64,000 nucleotides of DNA from Pseudomonas viridiflava. GTDB lineage: Bacteria > Pseudomonadota > Gammaproteobacteria > Pseudomonadales > Pseudomonadaceae. Position 1 is the first letter of the stretch. The number at the start of each line of letters is the position of its first letter. Below, piece after piece: positions 17,516 to 26,579 of the stretch. The position numbers were made by a program, and so were the translations under genes. The stretch covers positions 85,267 through 149,266 of the forward strand of contig NZ_UUIS01000041.1 of NCBI RefSeq assembly GCF_900589395.1, in the 5' to 3' direction. The notes below the pieces were generated by a model, which saw only the letters and a list, made by a program, of their open reading frames with translations, was not told the origin of the DNA and searched no databases.

Positions 17516-18997
17516 TCAGACCATGGTCAGCAGCACGGCGACAAAAATACTGCCGGCCGAAAAGGTCATCGTTCGTGATGACCAGGTGTTGAACCAGCCC
17601 TGGAAGCTGGCCATGTCGCGACTGAGTCGGGTGTCCTGGCGCGTCCAGGACTGACGGTCGAGGCGGAAGAACACGTAGATCTTCATCAGCGCGCCGACGA
17701 TCTGGTTGTAATAGAGAATCAGCGGGTAGGCCGGGCCGATGCGATGCCCCGAACAGGCCAGCAGCAGGGTCAGGATCAGGCGCGTGATGCCGATCCACAG
17801 CAGGTACACCAGCAGGAAGGTGCCGCCGTACTTGAGGCTGGCGAGAATGGCCACGGTCAGGCCCAGCAGCGAGGTCCACATCGACACGCGCTGGTCGAGC
17901 AGCACCACGCTGGTGAACAGCCCGAGGCGATTGACGCCCAGGCCCAGGGCACGGGAGTTCTGCCGCAGGTTGTTGCCATACCAGCGGTACATCAATTTGC
18001 GGCTGGCCTTGAAAAAGCTTTTTTCCGGCGGGTGCTCGACGGTATTGATCGCCGCATCCGGCACGTAGAAGGTGTCGTAGCCCAGGCGCATGAGGCTGAA
18101 CCAGCTGGACTTGTCGTCACCGGTCAGAAAACGGAAGGTGCCCAGGCGCCAGTGGTGCAGTGAGTCGCTTTCAACGTCGGCGATGAATTGCGGGTTGGTG
18201 ACCACCGAGGCGCGAAACACCGACATCCGTCCGGTCATGGTCAGCACCCGGCGCGACAGCGCCATTGAGCACATGTTGATGTGCCGCTGGGCGAAGCGCA
18301 GCTTGTGCCATTCGCTCATGATGTAGCCGCCGCGCACTTCGCAGAACTCGTTGGTGGTCAGGCCACCGACGCTGTCGAACAGCTGGAACCACGGCACGGT
18401 TTTGTTGACCACCCCTTCACTGAGCACGGTGTCGCCATCGATGACCGCCACCACGGCGCGTGCGTCGGGCATGTGCCTGGAGATGGCCCGAAAGCCATAG
18501 GCCAGGCCGTCGCGCTTGCCGGTGCCGGGAATGCGCACGAAATCCAGGCTGACCCGTTCAGGCGGATTCATGCGCGTCCACAAGCTCTTGACCAGCCGTT
18601 CGTCGCTCATCTCCACCAGCGAGCAGACCACCGTGGTCGGCAGGCCGCAGTCGATCGCCTCGCGGATCACCGAGCTGTAGACCTGGGCGGTGGTCAGCGC
18701 ATCGATGCGAAAGCTGGTGACCATCAGGAACACATGCGACGGGTCGGCCGCCCGGCCCAGTTTGCGCATCTTGCGCCGCAGGTGCGGGTACACCACGTAG
18801 AGAAACAGCATGCCACGCACAAAATGCGTGGCGCCCATCGAGTAGCGCCAGAGACCGACGATACCGATCAGGAAAATGAAGTGCTTCGATTGCGAATCGA
18901 AAATACTGGCGGGCAACACAATGACCAGTGCCAGCAGCAAGGTCAGGTAAAACAGCCAACCGGCGGCCTGCAGCAGGCCGTGCTTGAGCCTTTGCAT
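17516..18997 (-). CDS. alg8: alginate polymerase Alg8 (family 2 glycosyltransferase)
   Basis: A 493-residue inner-membrane glycosyltransferase that polymerises GDP-mannuronate and pushes the chain across the membrane. Membrane segments lie near residues 10-32, 39-56 and 60-72 and in the C-terminal third. The cytosolic GT2 domain carries VIDGDT with D187 and D189 and LTGDDKS with D294/D295/K296, matching (one residue shifted) the active residues known in P. aeruginosa. It needs Alg44 with c-di-GMP. It lies 79 nt after algD across a spacer that carries a dispersed repeat. Confidence 0.97.
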   Translation of the reverse strand: MQRLKHGLLQAAGWLFYLTLLLALVIVLPASIFDSQSKHFIFLIGIVGLWRYSMGATHFVRGMLFLYVVYPHLRRKMRKLGRAADPSHVFLMVTSFRIDALTTAQVYSSVIREAIDCGLPTTVVCSLVEMSDERLVKSLWTRMNPPERVSLDFVRIPGTGKRDGLAYGFRAISRHMPDARAVVAVIDGDTVLSEGVVNKTVPWFQLFDSVGGLTTNEFCEVRGGYIMSEWHKLRFAQRHINMCSMALSRRVLTMTGRMSVFRASVVTNPQFIADVESDSLHHWRLGTFRFLTGDDKSSWFSLMRLGYDTFYVPDAAINTVEHPPEKSFFKASRKLMYRWYGNNLRQNSRALGLGVNRLGLFTSVVLLDQRVSMWTSLLGLTVAILASLKYGGTFLLVYLLWIGITRLILTLLLACSGHRIGPAYPLILYYNQIVGALMKIYVFFRLDRQSWTRQDTRLSRDMASFQGWFNTWSSRTMTFSAGSIFVAVLLTMV

Positions 18998-19049
18998 AAT
19001 TCACATCCTTGAATCAGTTGCAAACTGCAAGTAGAAGCACCACGGCTTG

Positions 19050-19068
19050 AACTTGCAGCTTGCCGCTT
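19050..19068 (-). repeat. 19-nt dispersed repeat in the algD-alg8 spacer
   Basis: Read on the minus strand this is AAGCGGCAAGCTGCAAGTT, identical to 43703-43721 upstream of valS. A shorter relative (CAAGCTGCAAG) is at 57184-57194. The whole 19010-19076 spacer is made of GCAAG/GCTTG-rich sequence of this kind. Confidence 0.7.
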
Positions 19069-19076
19069 GCCGCTGC

Positions 19077-20393
19077 TTACCAGCAGATGCCTTCACTGCG
19101 ACCGTTTTTCGCGGTGGCTCGGGTCATGAAGCCCACCAGGTCGACGACATGCTTGCCTTCCGGTGCCTGGTCGGCCAGGGCACGGAAGCGCTCGTCACGG
19201 TTGCCCAGGATGATCACGTCCGAGTGGTCGATGACCTGGTCGAAGTCGGCATTGAGCAACGAGGACACGTGGGGGATCTTCGATTCGATGTATTCCTTGT
19301 TGGCGCCGTGCATGCGGGCGTACTCGACATTGCTGTCGTAGATGCTCAGCTCGAAGCCCTTGCCGATCAGCATCTCGGCCAGCTCCACCAGCGGGCTTTC
19401 GCGCAGGTCATCGGTGCCGGCCTTGAAGCTCAGGCCCAGCAGGGCGACCTTGCGGGTGTCGTGGCTGGCGACAATGTTGAAGGCGTTCTGCACCTGCTCG
19501 CCATTGCTGCGCATCAGTGAGTTGAGCAGCGGCGCCTCGACATCCAGGCTGCTGGCACGGTAGGTCAGGGCGCGCACGTCCTTGGGCAGGCACGAACCGC
19601 CAAAGGCGAAGCCGGGGCGCATGTAGTACTGCGAAAGGTTGAGGGTCTTGTCTTGGCAGACCACGTTCATCACCTCGCGGCCATCGACGCCGACTGCCTT
19701 GGCGATGTTGCCGATCTCGTTGGCGAAGGTCACCTTGGTGGCGTGCCAGACGTTGCAGGTGTACTTGATCATCTCGGCCACCGCGATGTCCTTGCGGATG
19801 ATCGGGGCGTCGAGTTCGGCATACAGCGCCTGCAGCAGGTCGCCGGAGAGGGTGTCGTATTCGCCGATGACGGTCATCGGCGGGTGGTCGTAGTCACTGA
19901 TGGCCGTGCTTTCACGCAGGAATTCCGGGTTGACCGCCACGCCGAAGTCGACTCCGGCCTTCTTGCCCGAGCAGTCTTCAAGCACCGGGATGACCACGTT
20001 GGCGACCGTGCCGGGCAGCACCGTGCTGCGCACCACGACCGTGTGGCGGGTGGCCTTGTCGCGCAGCACAAAGCCGATTTCGCGGCACACCGATTCGATG
20101 TAGTCCAGTTCCAGGTCACCGTTTTTCTTGCTGGGCGTTCCGACGCAGATCATCGACAGGTCAGTGGCCCGGATCGCCTCGGCAAAGTCGGTAGTGCCGC
20201 GCAATTTTTCAGTGGCGATGCCCTGTTGCAAAAGACCTTCCAGGCCCGGTTCGACGATGGGTGATCGACCGCTGTTGATCAGTGCAATCTTGTCGCTGGA
20301 AATATCCACGCCCACAACATCGTGACCCCGTGCAGACAGGCAGCCGGCACACACGGCACCGACATAACCCAAACCAAAAATACTGATCCGCAT
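19077..20393 (-). CDS. algD: GDP-mannose 6-dehydrogenase AlgD
   Basis: A 438-residue cytosolic enzyme that oxidises GDP-mannose to GDP-mannuronate with two NAD+, the committed step of alginate synthesis. The N-terminal Rossmann motif is GLGYVGAVCAG at residues 7-17. The catalytic C268 sits in GFAFGGSCLPKDVRAL, at the same number as in P. aeruginosa. The C-terminal nucleotide-binding domain begins near 315 (KVALLGLSFKAGTDDLRESP). The ATG at 20393 has GAGGAG upstream; 11 codons of open frame before it are not conserved-looking. It is the first gene of the operon, preceded by a leader of nearly 0.5 kb. Confidence 0.98.
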   Translation of the reverse strand: MRISIFGLGYVGAVCAGCLSARGHDVVGVDISSDKIALINSGRSPIVEPGLEGLLQQGIATEKLRGTTDFAEAIRATDLSMICVGTPSKKNGDLELDYIESVCREIGFVLRDKATRHTVVVRSTVLPGTVANVVIPVLEDCSGKKAGVDFGVAVNPEFLRESTAISDYDHPPMTVIGEYDTLSGDLLQALYAELDAPIIRKDIAVAEMIKYTCNVWHATKVTFANEIGNIAKAVGVDGREVMNVVCQDKTLNLSQYYMRPGFAFGGSCLPKDVRALTYRASSLDVEAPLLNSLMRSNGEQVQNAFNIVASHDTRKVALLGLSFKAGTDDLRESPLVELAEMLIGKGFELSIYDSNVEYARMHGANKEYIESKIPHVSSLLNADFDQVIDHSDVIILGNRDERFRALADQAPEGKHVVDLVGFMTRATAKNGRSEGICW

Positions 20394-20560
20394 CGTACTC
20401 TCCTCGAACGTTACACCTGGCGCCACTGAGGGTGGCTATAAATAAGGCTCGCAGTTTCCCGCGTCAGCGAGTGCCGATGACTGGACGGGCACTTAACTAA
20501 CGAATGTGCAATTGATGTAATGAGTTGCCAACTATTAACGCAGGCTAACTCAACTGACGC

Positions 20561-20621
20561 CTGATACAGATGGCCCGTTGGCGGCCGGCGGCCGCCACCT
20601 GATCGGGACGTTCTGTATCAG
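20561..20621 (-). promoter_or_regulatory. large hairpin in the algD mRNA leader
   Basis: The outer arms CTGATACAGA (20561-20570) and TCTGTATCAG (20612-20621) are perfectly complementary over 10 bp. Inside them, GGCCCG and CGGGAC extend the pairing imperfectly, and a GC palindrome (GGCGGCCGGCGGCCGCC) forms the top. It lies about 170 nt upstream of the algD start, well inside the predicted transcript, and could control stability or translation or bind a protein. Confidence 0.55.
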
Positions 20622-20872
20622 CACCGGACGGCGTCCAGCGGCAGGCGTGACCCGCCAGGCAACGCGTGCGGCGTTGCGCTGTGCTGTCTTGTCCTGGCTG
20701 AAACAGCCCTGTCGGTGCGTGTCCTGTCTGGCATTGATAAGGGAAGGGTTAATGAAATACCTGCAGCATTGATCATCCCAGGGATCAAACGTCGTTGCGG
20801 TAATGCCGTTTACCACCTGCGCCTTTACTTCAGGGTGTCGGCCGCACACCGTGCCTTATTTGTTACGGGGTG

Positions 20873-20901
20873 TAGGAACACAGGGGCTGTCCAATAGTTC
20901 C
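20873..20901 (-). promoter_or_regulatory. AlgU/sigma-22-type promoter of the alginate operon
   Basis: On the minus strand there is GGAACTA, then 17 nt, then TCCTA. The known P. aeruginosa algD promoter has GAACTT, 17 nt and TCCTA as remembered, so the -35 differs by one base and the spacing and -10 agree. Transcription would begin near 20866, leaving a leader of about 470 nt before algD. That fits the long leader and distant regulatory sites known for this operon. No better match was seen in the 812-nt space between algD and yaaA. Confidence 0.65.
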
Positions 20902-20961
20902 GATCCGCTCATCCTGTTTTATTCCGGTTATTATTGTTTTCCCACGGGTGCGGTAGTTGCA

Positions 20962-20980
20962 CAATGATAGCGATTCTCAT
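20962..20980. promoter_or_regulatory. Fur-box-like sequence upstream of the algD promoter
   Basis: CAATGATAGCGATTCTCAT agrees with the 19-bp Fur consensus at about 13 positions and contains the GATTCTCAT half typical of Pseudomonas Fur sites. It is about 60 nt upstream of the -35 element. The match is suggestive only. Confidence 0.3.
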
Positions 20981-20984
20981 GACA

Positions 20985-21000
20985 GCCTTTATATAAAGGC
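20985..21000. promoter_or_regulatory. 16-bp perfect palindrome upstream of the algD promoter
   Basis: GCCTTTATATAAAGGC is a perfect palindrome about 85 nt upstream of the -35 element, in a locally AT-rich part of the 812-nt control region. Several regulators bind far upstream of algD in other Pseudomonas (AlgR, AlgB, AmrZ), but this sequence matches none of their sites clearly. Confidence 0.4.
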
Positions 21001-21170
21001 ACTTCATCAAGTGAGTGCATTAATGGCAATTGCACATGGGCGGCACGGGGCCATTGATTAAAAATTCCTTTATTTTTTTATCGCTGGGCAACTGCAAGGA
21101 AGTGTATGTCGGAACTGTCGATATATCGACGCCATTTATCTGACTGTTCGCCAGGCTGACTTGACAGGGG

Positions 21171-21197
21171 CGATGCAGCGAACGGCGCGCTGCATCG
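21171..21197 (-). terminator. hairpin after yaaA, possible terminator
   Basis: A perfect 10-bp stem (CGATGCAGCG / CGCTGCATCG) with a 7-nt loop starts 9 nt beyond the yaaA stop on the minus strand. No U-tract follows (CCCCTGTC), so it may act as an RNA 3'-end stabiliser or a weak or Rho-assisted terminator. Confidence 0.5.
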
Positions 21198-21205
21198 TAT
21201 TGCCA

Positions 21206-21985
21206 TTACTCGGGCGGGTTGTCGCGCAAAAACACCAGCTTGTCAGGGGCGGAGTGCTCGGCGCTGTAGTAATAGCCTTGAACATCGAATCGCTTGAGGG
21301 CATCGGGGCTGTCGATCCGCTCGTCGATGACGAAGCGGCTCATCATGCCGCGGGCCTTTTTTGCATAAAAGCTGATGATCTTGTACTGCCCGTTCTTGCA
21401 GTCCTTGAACTCGGTGTCGATGATCCGCGCGTTCAAGGCGCTGCGCTTGACCGCTGAAAAATATTCGTTCGAGGCCAGGTTGAGCAGCAGGTCGTCGCCC
21501 TGGTCGGCCAGTGCCTGGTTCAGCCACTCGCTGATGCGCGTGCCCCAGAACGCATACAGGTCCTTGCCACGGGCGTTGGCCAGCTTTGTGCCCATCTCCA
21601 GGCGATACGGCTGCATAAGGTCCAGCGGACGCAGCAGGCCATACAGGCCCGACAGCATGCGCAGGTGTTGCTGGGCGTAGTCGAGTCCGGCCTCATCGAG
21701 TGTCTCGGCGGCCAGCCCTGTGTAGACATCACCCTTGAAGGCCAGCAACGCCTGCTTGGCGTTGTCCAGGGTAAAGTCCGGCGTCCAGCTGCCGAAGCGT
21801 GCAGCATTCAGGCCGGCCAGCTTGTCGGAGAGATGCATCAGCTCGGCGATCTGATGGGGCGCCAGTGCGCGAAGCTGGGTAATCAGCTCCTGGGAGTGGT
21901 CCAGATAGTGCGGCAGGGTGTGGCGGGTGGTCGTGGGCGGGGTCTCGAAGTCGAGGGTCTTGGCGGGGGAAATCACCATGAGCAT
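21206..21985 (-). CDS. yaaA: peroxide stress protein YaaA (DUF328/UPF0246)
   Basis: A 259-residue cytosolic protein of the YaaA family, which limits oxidative DNA damage by lowering free iron in E. coli. Family signatures are the N-terminal [58 protein letters not shown] and the C-terminal [18 protein letters not shown]. The length is normal. The gene stands alone, divergent from the deacetylase-like gene at 22163. Confidence 0.96.
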   Translation of the reverse strand: MLMVISPAKTLDFETPPTTTRHTLPHYLDHSQELITQLRALAPHQIAELMHLSDKLAGLNAARFGSWTPDFTLDNAKQALLAFKGDVYTGLAAETLDEAGLDYAQQHLRMLSGLYGLLRPLDLMQPYRLEMGTKLANARGKDLYAFWGTRISEWLNQALADQGDDLLLNLASNEYFSAVKRSALNARIIDTEFKDCKNGQYKIISFYAKKARGMMSRFVIDERIDSPDALKRFDVQGYYYSAEHSAPDKLVFLRDNPPE

Positions 21986-22162
21986 GTGCGTGTCTCCTGA
22001 AGGCGTGGCGCGATTCTAGTCACTCCAGTGCCCAAGGTCACGGATCGGCAGGCTGCATGCAGAGCAGGGCACGAGATGATGGACATGATCGGCTATAGTG
22101 CCGGCTCGGTCCGTGCCATTGCCCGGATCTGGACAGCAATCGGTAGAGAGGGAGCATCGGAT

Positions 22163-23653
22163 TTGCGTATCGTTCTGGCAGTGTGCGTATGTCTGTTGGG
22201 GTTCAAGGTGCAGGCGGCCGTGCCGCCGGTGGCGACGGTCGATCGCAGCCTGTGGCCCGAGCGCCTGGAAAGCCCGGCGCTGTTCGATGTCGCCTCGCGC
22301 GCCGAGATCCTGGCGTTTGCCCATGCCCTGTGGGCCAGCGAACAGCTCGATGAAGACAGCCTCAAGCGGCGCCTGGGGCTGCGCTACATCAACGTGGCCT
22401 CACTCAACCTGGTGCGCAACCGCCTGTGGGAGCGCTTGCTGGTCAACTTCCGTCATGCACGCAAGAGCTGCACCGAGGATGCCAATTTCTGTGTCTATGC
22501 CAGGGACATGGAACAATTGCGCCAGCGCGCCGAGGAATTCAGGATCGGCGATGATTCGTTCTATGCCGCCTGGGCCGCGCCGAGCGCCATCTTTCACAAG
22601 CTTTACCTGGACGAACTGCTGTACAAGGCCGCGCTGTTCCCGCAGACCAGCAGCGAGATCGCCCGTTACAACTCCGATGAAATGAGCGGTGACGAACTGC
22701 CCGATCGCACCTTCATGCTCAACTTCGAAGGCGGCCCCAGTGCCGCCAATGGTGACACCGACTGGCTGGCCGACTTCATGCGCCAGCAGAACATGACCGC
22801 GACCTTCTTTGTGCTGGGCAAGGCCTTGCAGGCACGCCTGGACGGCAGTTCCATCGGGGCGGTCCAGAACCTGTACCGCCAGCAGTGTGTTGGCGTGCAG
22901 GGCTGGGAGTATCGCTCGCACAGCCAGTGGCGTGACTGGCAGGGCTCGGTGCAGCGCAGTGCCGAACTGGTCGAACGGCTGCTGCCGGACAATCTGGTGC
23001 CGCTGTTCCGCCCGCCTTACGGGCACCGACGTGCCGACAGCGGCGAATTTTTTCGCTCGCGCAATCTGCGCGTGTCGCTGTGGACCATCGACGCTCATGA
23101 CCAGTTGCCGCGCATGACGTCGGCACAGATCAGCGACCGTGTGCAGACCCTGATGCTGCTGTGGCGCAGGGGCACGGTGGTGTTCCACGACTCCGGGGCG
23201 CAGGCGCAGTCGGCGCTGCCGTTGTTGCTGGCCAACAGTGCGCAAAGTGAACTGACCTGGGAAGACTGCCGCAACCTGTCGCGGGAGGTGGAGCCAGAAC
23301 CTGAGCCGGAGCCCGAACCGGCCGCTGCGCCTGAGGCCGAGCCCGAAACGACGCCTGAGCCGGCTCAGGCTCCGGATCCTGAGGCTTTGCCAGCACCGGA
23401 CGCCGGGGAGCCAGAGCAGCAGGCGCCTGCGCCCGGACAGGAGGCGTCAGGCAAGCAACAGGAAACCCCCGAAGCGGTGCAGCAGCCTCCAGAGGCGGTG
23501 CAGCAAGGGGATGAGGCGGTGCAGCAAACCGCCGAGCCTGAGCCGCAGGGCGGGCCGGTCAAGGCGCCTGTGACCGCGCAGCCGGTACAACGCGTGGACC
23601 CTGCGCAGTTGCAGCAACCGGAAAATCAGGAGGCGCCCGAGGCAGGCAATTAA
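22163..23653 (+). CDS. secreted polysaccharide-deacetylase-like protein with Pro/Glu/Gln-rich tail
   Basis: 496 residues from a TTG at 22163, chosen because GGAG lies 8 nt upstream and the product then starts with a signal peptide (residues 1-18, LLGFKVQA/A). The domain at about 180-345 has the NodB frame: FMLNFEGGPS at 184-193 in place of the usual TFDDGPS, FFVLGK, H253 in YRSHSQWRDW, LFRPPYG at 281-287, WTIDAHDQ and VVFHDSG. The aspartate pair is replaced by F-E and the second histidine of the H-x3-H pair by R257, so the metal site looks altered. Residues 376-496 are low-complexity (EPEPEPEP..., EAVQQ repeats), probably a disordered envelope spacer. An inactive polysaccharide-binding protein or a divergent deacetylase are both possible. 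Confidence 0.85.
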   Translation: MRIVLAVCVCLLGFKVQAAVPPVATVDRSLWPERLESPALFDVASRAEILAFAHALWASEQLDEDSLKRRLGLRYINVASLNLVRNRLWERLLVNFRHARKSCTEDANFCVYARDMEQLRQRAEEFRIGDDSFYAAWAAPSAIFHKLYLDELLYKAALFPQTSSEIARYNSDEMSGDELPDRTFMLNFEGGPSAANGDTDWLADFMRQQNMTATFFVLGKALQARLDGSSIGAVQNLYRQQCVGVQGWEYRSHSQWRDWQGSVQRSAELVERLLPDNLVPLFRPPYGHRRADSGEFFRSRNLRVSLWTIDAHDQLPRMTSAQISDRVQTLMLLWRRGTVVFHDSGAQAQSALPLLLANSAQSELTWEDCRNLSREVEPEPEPEPEPAAAPEAEPETTPEPAQAPDPEALPAPDAGEPEQQAPAPGQEASGKQQETPEAVQQPPEAVQQGDEAVQQTAEPEPQGGPVKAPVTAQPVQRVDPAQLQQPENQEAPEAGN

Positions 23654-23916
23654 TGAATGTAAACGTGCCTGCACCGACCGCCAAGCGCTATTCGTCATAC
23701 TGTGAAATAAACTTCAAAAAACTGTCAAAGTGCTTTTTTCTGTCATCTGTTTTGCGGTATTACCTGAGTCAGACCGCCGAAACCTGCAACACAGGTGGCG
23801 TCGCACAAGACCCACCTTGAGCCCCGGCTCCCTGCCTGAAGGGAAGCCTGCGGCGGTCCCCCAGTGGCACGGATCTCAATGATGCCGTGTCCAGGCTTCT
23901 ACAAAGGTGAGCGAGT

Positions 23917-25311
23917 ATGGATGATCACGGACGCAGCCCCTCCACCAACCAGCCTATCCTTTACGTGCTCGATACCAATGTATTGATCCATGATCCCAAT
24001 GCACTGCTGAATTTCGAAGAACACCACGTTGCCATTCCGATGACGGTCCTGGAGGAGCTGGACAAACTCAAGGATGGCAAGCACTCGGTCGCCGCCGAGT
24101 GCCGCCAGGCCATTCGCCTGATCGACAAGACCCTGGGCGAGGCTTGCCCTGAAGACGTCGAGCAGGGCGTGCCCATCGACCGCGGCACCGGCGTGTTCAA
24201 GGGCTATCTGTCGATCCTGATGAGCAAGCGCCAGGAACCGACCAGCCTGCTGCCCGAACACCTCAACGACAACATCATCATCAACCAGTTGATCGATCTG
24301 CACGCCCGCCAGAAAGACCGTGCCGTCGTGCTGGTGACCAAAGACATCAACATGCGCCTCAAGGCGCGCGCCTGCGGCATTGCCGCCGAGGACTACAGCA
24401 CCGACCAGTTGGTCGATGACGTCTCGCTGCTGTCGCGTGGCTATCACGAGATGACCGGCTCGTTCTGGGACCGGGTCAACAAGGTCGACACCCGTCAGGA
24501 CCACGGCCGCACCTGGCACCGTGTGCAATTGAACGAAAACATTCCCGCAGTGCACCTGAACGAATTCATCATCGATGAACAGGGCTTCGTCGGCTGGGTC
24601 AAGGGCGTCAAGAACGACGAGCTGATCATTCTCGACATGCACCAGGAGCCCTTGCTGCACCAGGAAGCCTGGGGCCTCAAGCCACGCGACATCCATCAGG
24701 CCCTGGCCCTGTTCGCCTTGCTCGACCCGGACATTCACCTGGTCAACCTGACCGGCGCGGCCGGTTCCGGCAAGACCATCCTGGCGCTGGCCGCCGCCAT
24801 CGAGCAGACCATGGTCAGCAAGCGCTACCGGCGCATCATCGCAACCCGCAGCGTGCAGGGCCTGGACCAGGAGATCGGCTTTCTGCCCGGTACCGAAGCG
24901 GAGAAGATGGAGCCCTGGCTGGGGGCGATCACCGACAACCTCGAAGCCTTGCACATGGATGACGAAAACACCCATGGCAGCGTCGACTACATCCTCAGCA
25001 AGGTGCCGTTGCAGTTCAAGTCGCTCAACTACATTCGCGGGCGCAGCTTCCAGCAAAGCCTGATCCTGATCGATGAATGCCAGAACCTGACGCCGCACCA
25101 GATCAAGACCATCATCACCCGCGCCGGCGCCGGCTCCAAAGTGGTCTGCCTGGGTAACCTGGCGCAGATCGACACCCCCTACCTGTCGGCCACCAGTTCC
25201 GGGCTGACCTACCTGACGGAGCGCTTCAAGGACTTCCCCAACGGCGTGCACATCACCCTGCAGGGCGTGCCACGCTCCATCCTGGCCGAATACGCCGAGG
25301 GTCATCTGTAG
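23917..25311 (+). CDS. PIN domain-PhoH family ATPase
   Basis: A 464-residue fusion of an N-terminal PIN-type ribonuclease domain (about 14-150; [14 protein letters not shown] and later [16 protein letters not shown] give acidic site residues) with a PhoH RNA helicase-like ATPase. Walker A is GAAGSGKT at 280-287 and Walker B is LILIDECQN at 382-390. The full-length PIN-PhoH form is also known as PhoH2 or YlaK. It probably unwinds and cleaves RNA. RBS AAGGTGAG precedes the ATG. A 263-nt spacer separates it from the deacetylase-like gene on the same strand. It holds two CTGTCA hexamers 18 nt apart but no proper PhoB box. Confidence 0.93.
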   Translation: MDDHGRSPSTNQPILYVLDTNVLIHDPNALLNFEEHHVAIPMTVLEELDKLKDGKHSVAAECRQAIRLIDKTLGEACPEDVEQGVPIDRGTGVFKGYLSILMSKRQEPTSLLPEHLNDNIIINQLIDLHARQKDRAVVLVTKDINMRLKARACGIAAEDYSTDQLVDDVSLLSRGYHEMTGSFWDRVNKVDTRQDHGRTWHRVQLNENIPAVHLNEFIIDEQGFVGWVKGVKNDELIILDMHQEPLLHQEAWGLKPRDIHQALALFALLDPDIHLVNLTGAAGSGKTILALAAAIEQTMVSKRYRRIIATRSVQGLDQEIGFLPGTEAEKMEPWLGAITDNLEALHMDDENTHGSVDYILSKVPLQFKSLNYIRGRSFQQSLILIDECQNLTPHQIKTIITRAGAGSKVVCLGNLAQIDTPYLSATSSGLTYLTERFKDFPNGVHITLQGVPRSILAEYAEGHL

Positions 25312-25378
25312 CTGCGCAGGACAGGGTCAACATCGCCATTTGCGTTTACAATCGTGCTCCTGCAAAGGAGTAACGATT

Positions 25379-25870
25379 GTGCTGACTCATCTCGATTCCC
25401 AGGGCCGCGCCAATATGGTCGATGTGACCGACAAGGCCGTGACCTTCCGCGAAGCGGTGGCCCAGGCGCGGGTGCGCATGTTGCCCACCACCCTGCAAAT
25501 GATCGTCGCCGGCGGCCACCCCAAAGGCGATGTGTTTGCTGTGGCGCGCATTGCCGGCATCCAGGCCGCCAAGAAGACCAGTGACCTGATTCCGCTGTGC
25601 CATCCGCTGATGCTGACCGGCGTCAAGGTCGAACTGACGGCTGAGGGCGATGACGCGGTGCTGATCACCTCGCGCTGCAAACTGTCCGGGCAGACCGGCG
25701 TGGAAATGGAAGCGCTGACCGCTGCCAGTGTCGCGGCGCTGACAATCTACGACATGTGCAAGGCCGTTGACCGCGGCATGGTCATCGAGTCGGTGCGCCT
25801 GCTGGAAAAACTCGGCGGCAAGAGCGGCCACTACCAGGCCGATGCCGGGGAGGGCGCCCCATGCGCCTGA
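25379..25870 (+). CDS. moaC: cyclic pyranopterin monophosphate synthase MoaC
   Basis: A 163-residue enzyme that forms cyclic pyranopterin monophosphate in molybdenum cofactor synthesis, acting after MoaA. Family motifs are [80 protein letters not shown] and [12 protein letters not shown]. The start is a GTG at 25379 with AAAGGAG 8 nt upstream; the open frame upstream is not conserved. It overlaps moaD by 10 nt. moaA and moaB are not in this window. Confidence 0.97.
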   Translation: MLTHLDSQGRANMVDVTDKAVTFREAVAQARVRMLPTTLQMIVAGGHPKGDVFAVARIAGIQAAKKTSDLIPLCHPLMLTGVKVELTAEGDDAVLITSRCKLSGQTGVEMEALTAASVAALTIYDMCKAVDRGMVIESVRLLEKLGGKSGHYQADAGEGAPCA

Positions 25871-26106
25871 CCGTGCAGTATTTTGCCCGTTACCGTGAAG
25901 TGCTGGGCCTGGACGGCGAATCGCTGGAAGGCACGTTCAGTCACCTGGACGACGTGCGTCAAATGCTGCTGGGGCGGGGCGAGGCCTGGCAGGTGCTGGC
26001 CGAGCAAGGCTTGATGTGCGCGCGCAATCAGGAACTGTGTACGCTGGCCGAGCCGGTCGAGAGCGGTGATGAGGTGGCCTTCTTTCCACCGGTGACCGGA
26101 GGATGA
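25861..26106 (+). CDS. moaD: molybdopterin synthase sulfur carrier subunit MoaD
   Basis: An 81-residue ubiquitin-fold protein. It ends in the required Gly-Gly (FFPPVTGG), which is adenylated and thiocarboxylated before delivering sulfur to MoaE. The start [13 protein letters not shown] is typical. It overlaps moaC by 10 nt and moaE by 4 nt (ATGA), so the three are translated together in stoichiometric coupling. Confidence 0.96.
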   Translation: MRLTVQYFARYREVLGLDGESLEGTFSHLDDVRQMLLGRGEAWQVLAEQGLMCARNQELCTLAEPVESGDEVAFFPPVTGG

Positions 26107-26558
26107 GTAAGAACGTTCGGGTCCAGGCCGCCGCCTTCGATGCCGGCGCCGAGGTCAACGCCCTGCATGCGGCCAACCGCGGAGTCGGGGCGGTGGTGAG
26201 TTTTGTCGGCTATGTACGCGATTTCAATGACGGTCAGCCTGTGGCAGGCATGTTTCTGGAGCACTATCCGGGCATGACCGAAAAGGCACTGGGCACGATC
26301 ATCGACCAGGCCGGCGAGCGCTGGCCGTTACTGGGCGTCGAGGTGCTGCACCGGGTGGGGCACCTGGCGCCGGGCGAGCCGATCGTGTTCGTGGGGGTGA
26401 CCAGTGCGCACCGGCAGGCCGCGTTCGAAGCCTGCGAGTTCATCATGGATTACCTAAAGACCCGCGCGCCGTTCTGGAAGCGGGAGGACACGCCTGAAGG
26501 CCCCCGTTGGGTCGAGGGCCGTACCAGCGACCAGCAAGCGGCCCGGCGCTGGGATTGA
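26103..26558 (+). CDS. moaE: molybdopterin synthase catalytic subunit MoaE
   Basis: A 151-residue catalytic subunit that adds two sulfurs to cyclic pyranopterin monophosphate. Motifs are VGAVVSFVGYVRDFNDG, LEHYPGMTEK, HRVGHLAPGE, VGVTSAHRQAAFEACEFIMDYLKTRAPFWKRE (catalytic lysines) and the C-terminal WV. It is the last gene of moaCDE and converges on the helicase gene with a 21-nt gap. Confidence 0.96.
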   Translation: MSKNVRVQAAAFDAGAEVNALHAANRGVGAVVSFVGYVRDFNDGQPVAGMFLEHYPGMTEKALGTIIDQAGERWPLLGVEVLHRVGHLAPGEPIVFVGVTSAHRQAAFEACEFIMDYLKTRAPFWKREDTPEGPRWVEGRTSDQQAARRWD

Positions 26559-26579
26559 TCCTGGGCAGAGACAGGCCGA

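Noticed and set aside
20578..20897. Small open frames on the plus strand in the algD control region
   Set aside because: Weak ribosome sites, no protein-like pattern, and overlap with the predicted leader hairpin and promoter.
21144..21153. AlgR-like site ACTGTTCGCC
   Set aside because: Two mismatches to the remembered core CCGTTCGTC in a 10-bp word, with no second copy; expected by chance.
25312..25378. Molybdenum cofactor riboswitch upstream of moaC
   Set aside because: The space before the GTG start is only 67 nt and contains just a ribosome site; the known Moco motif is far longer.
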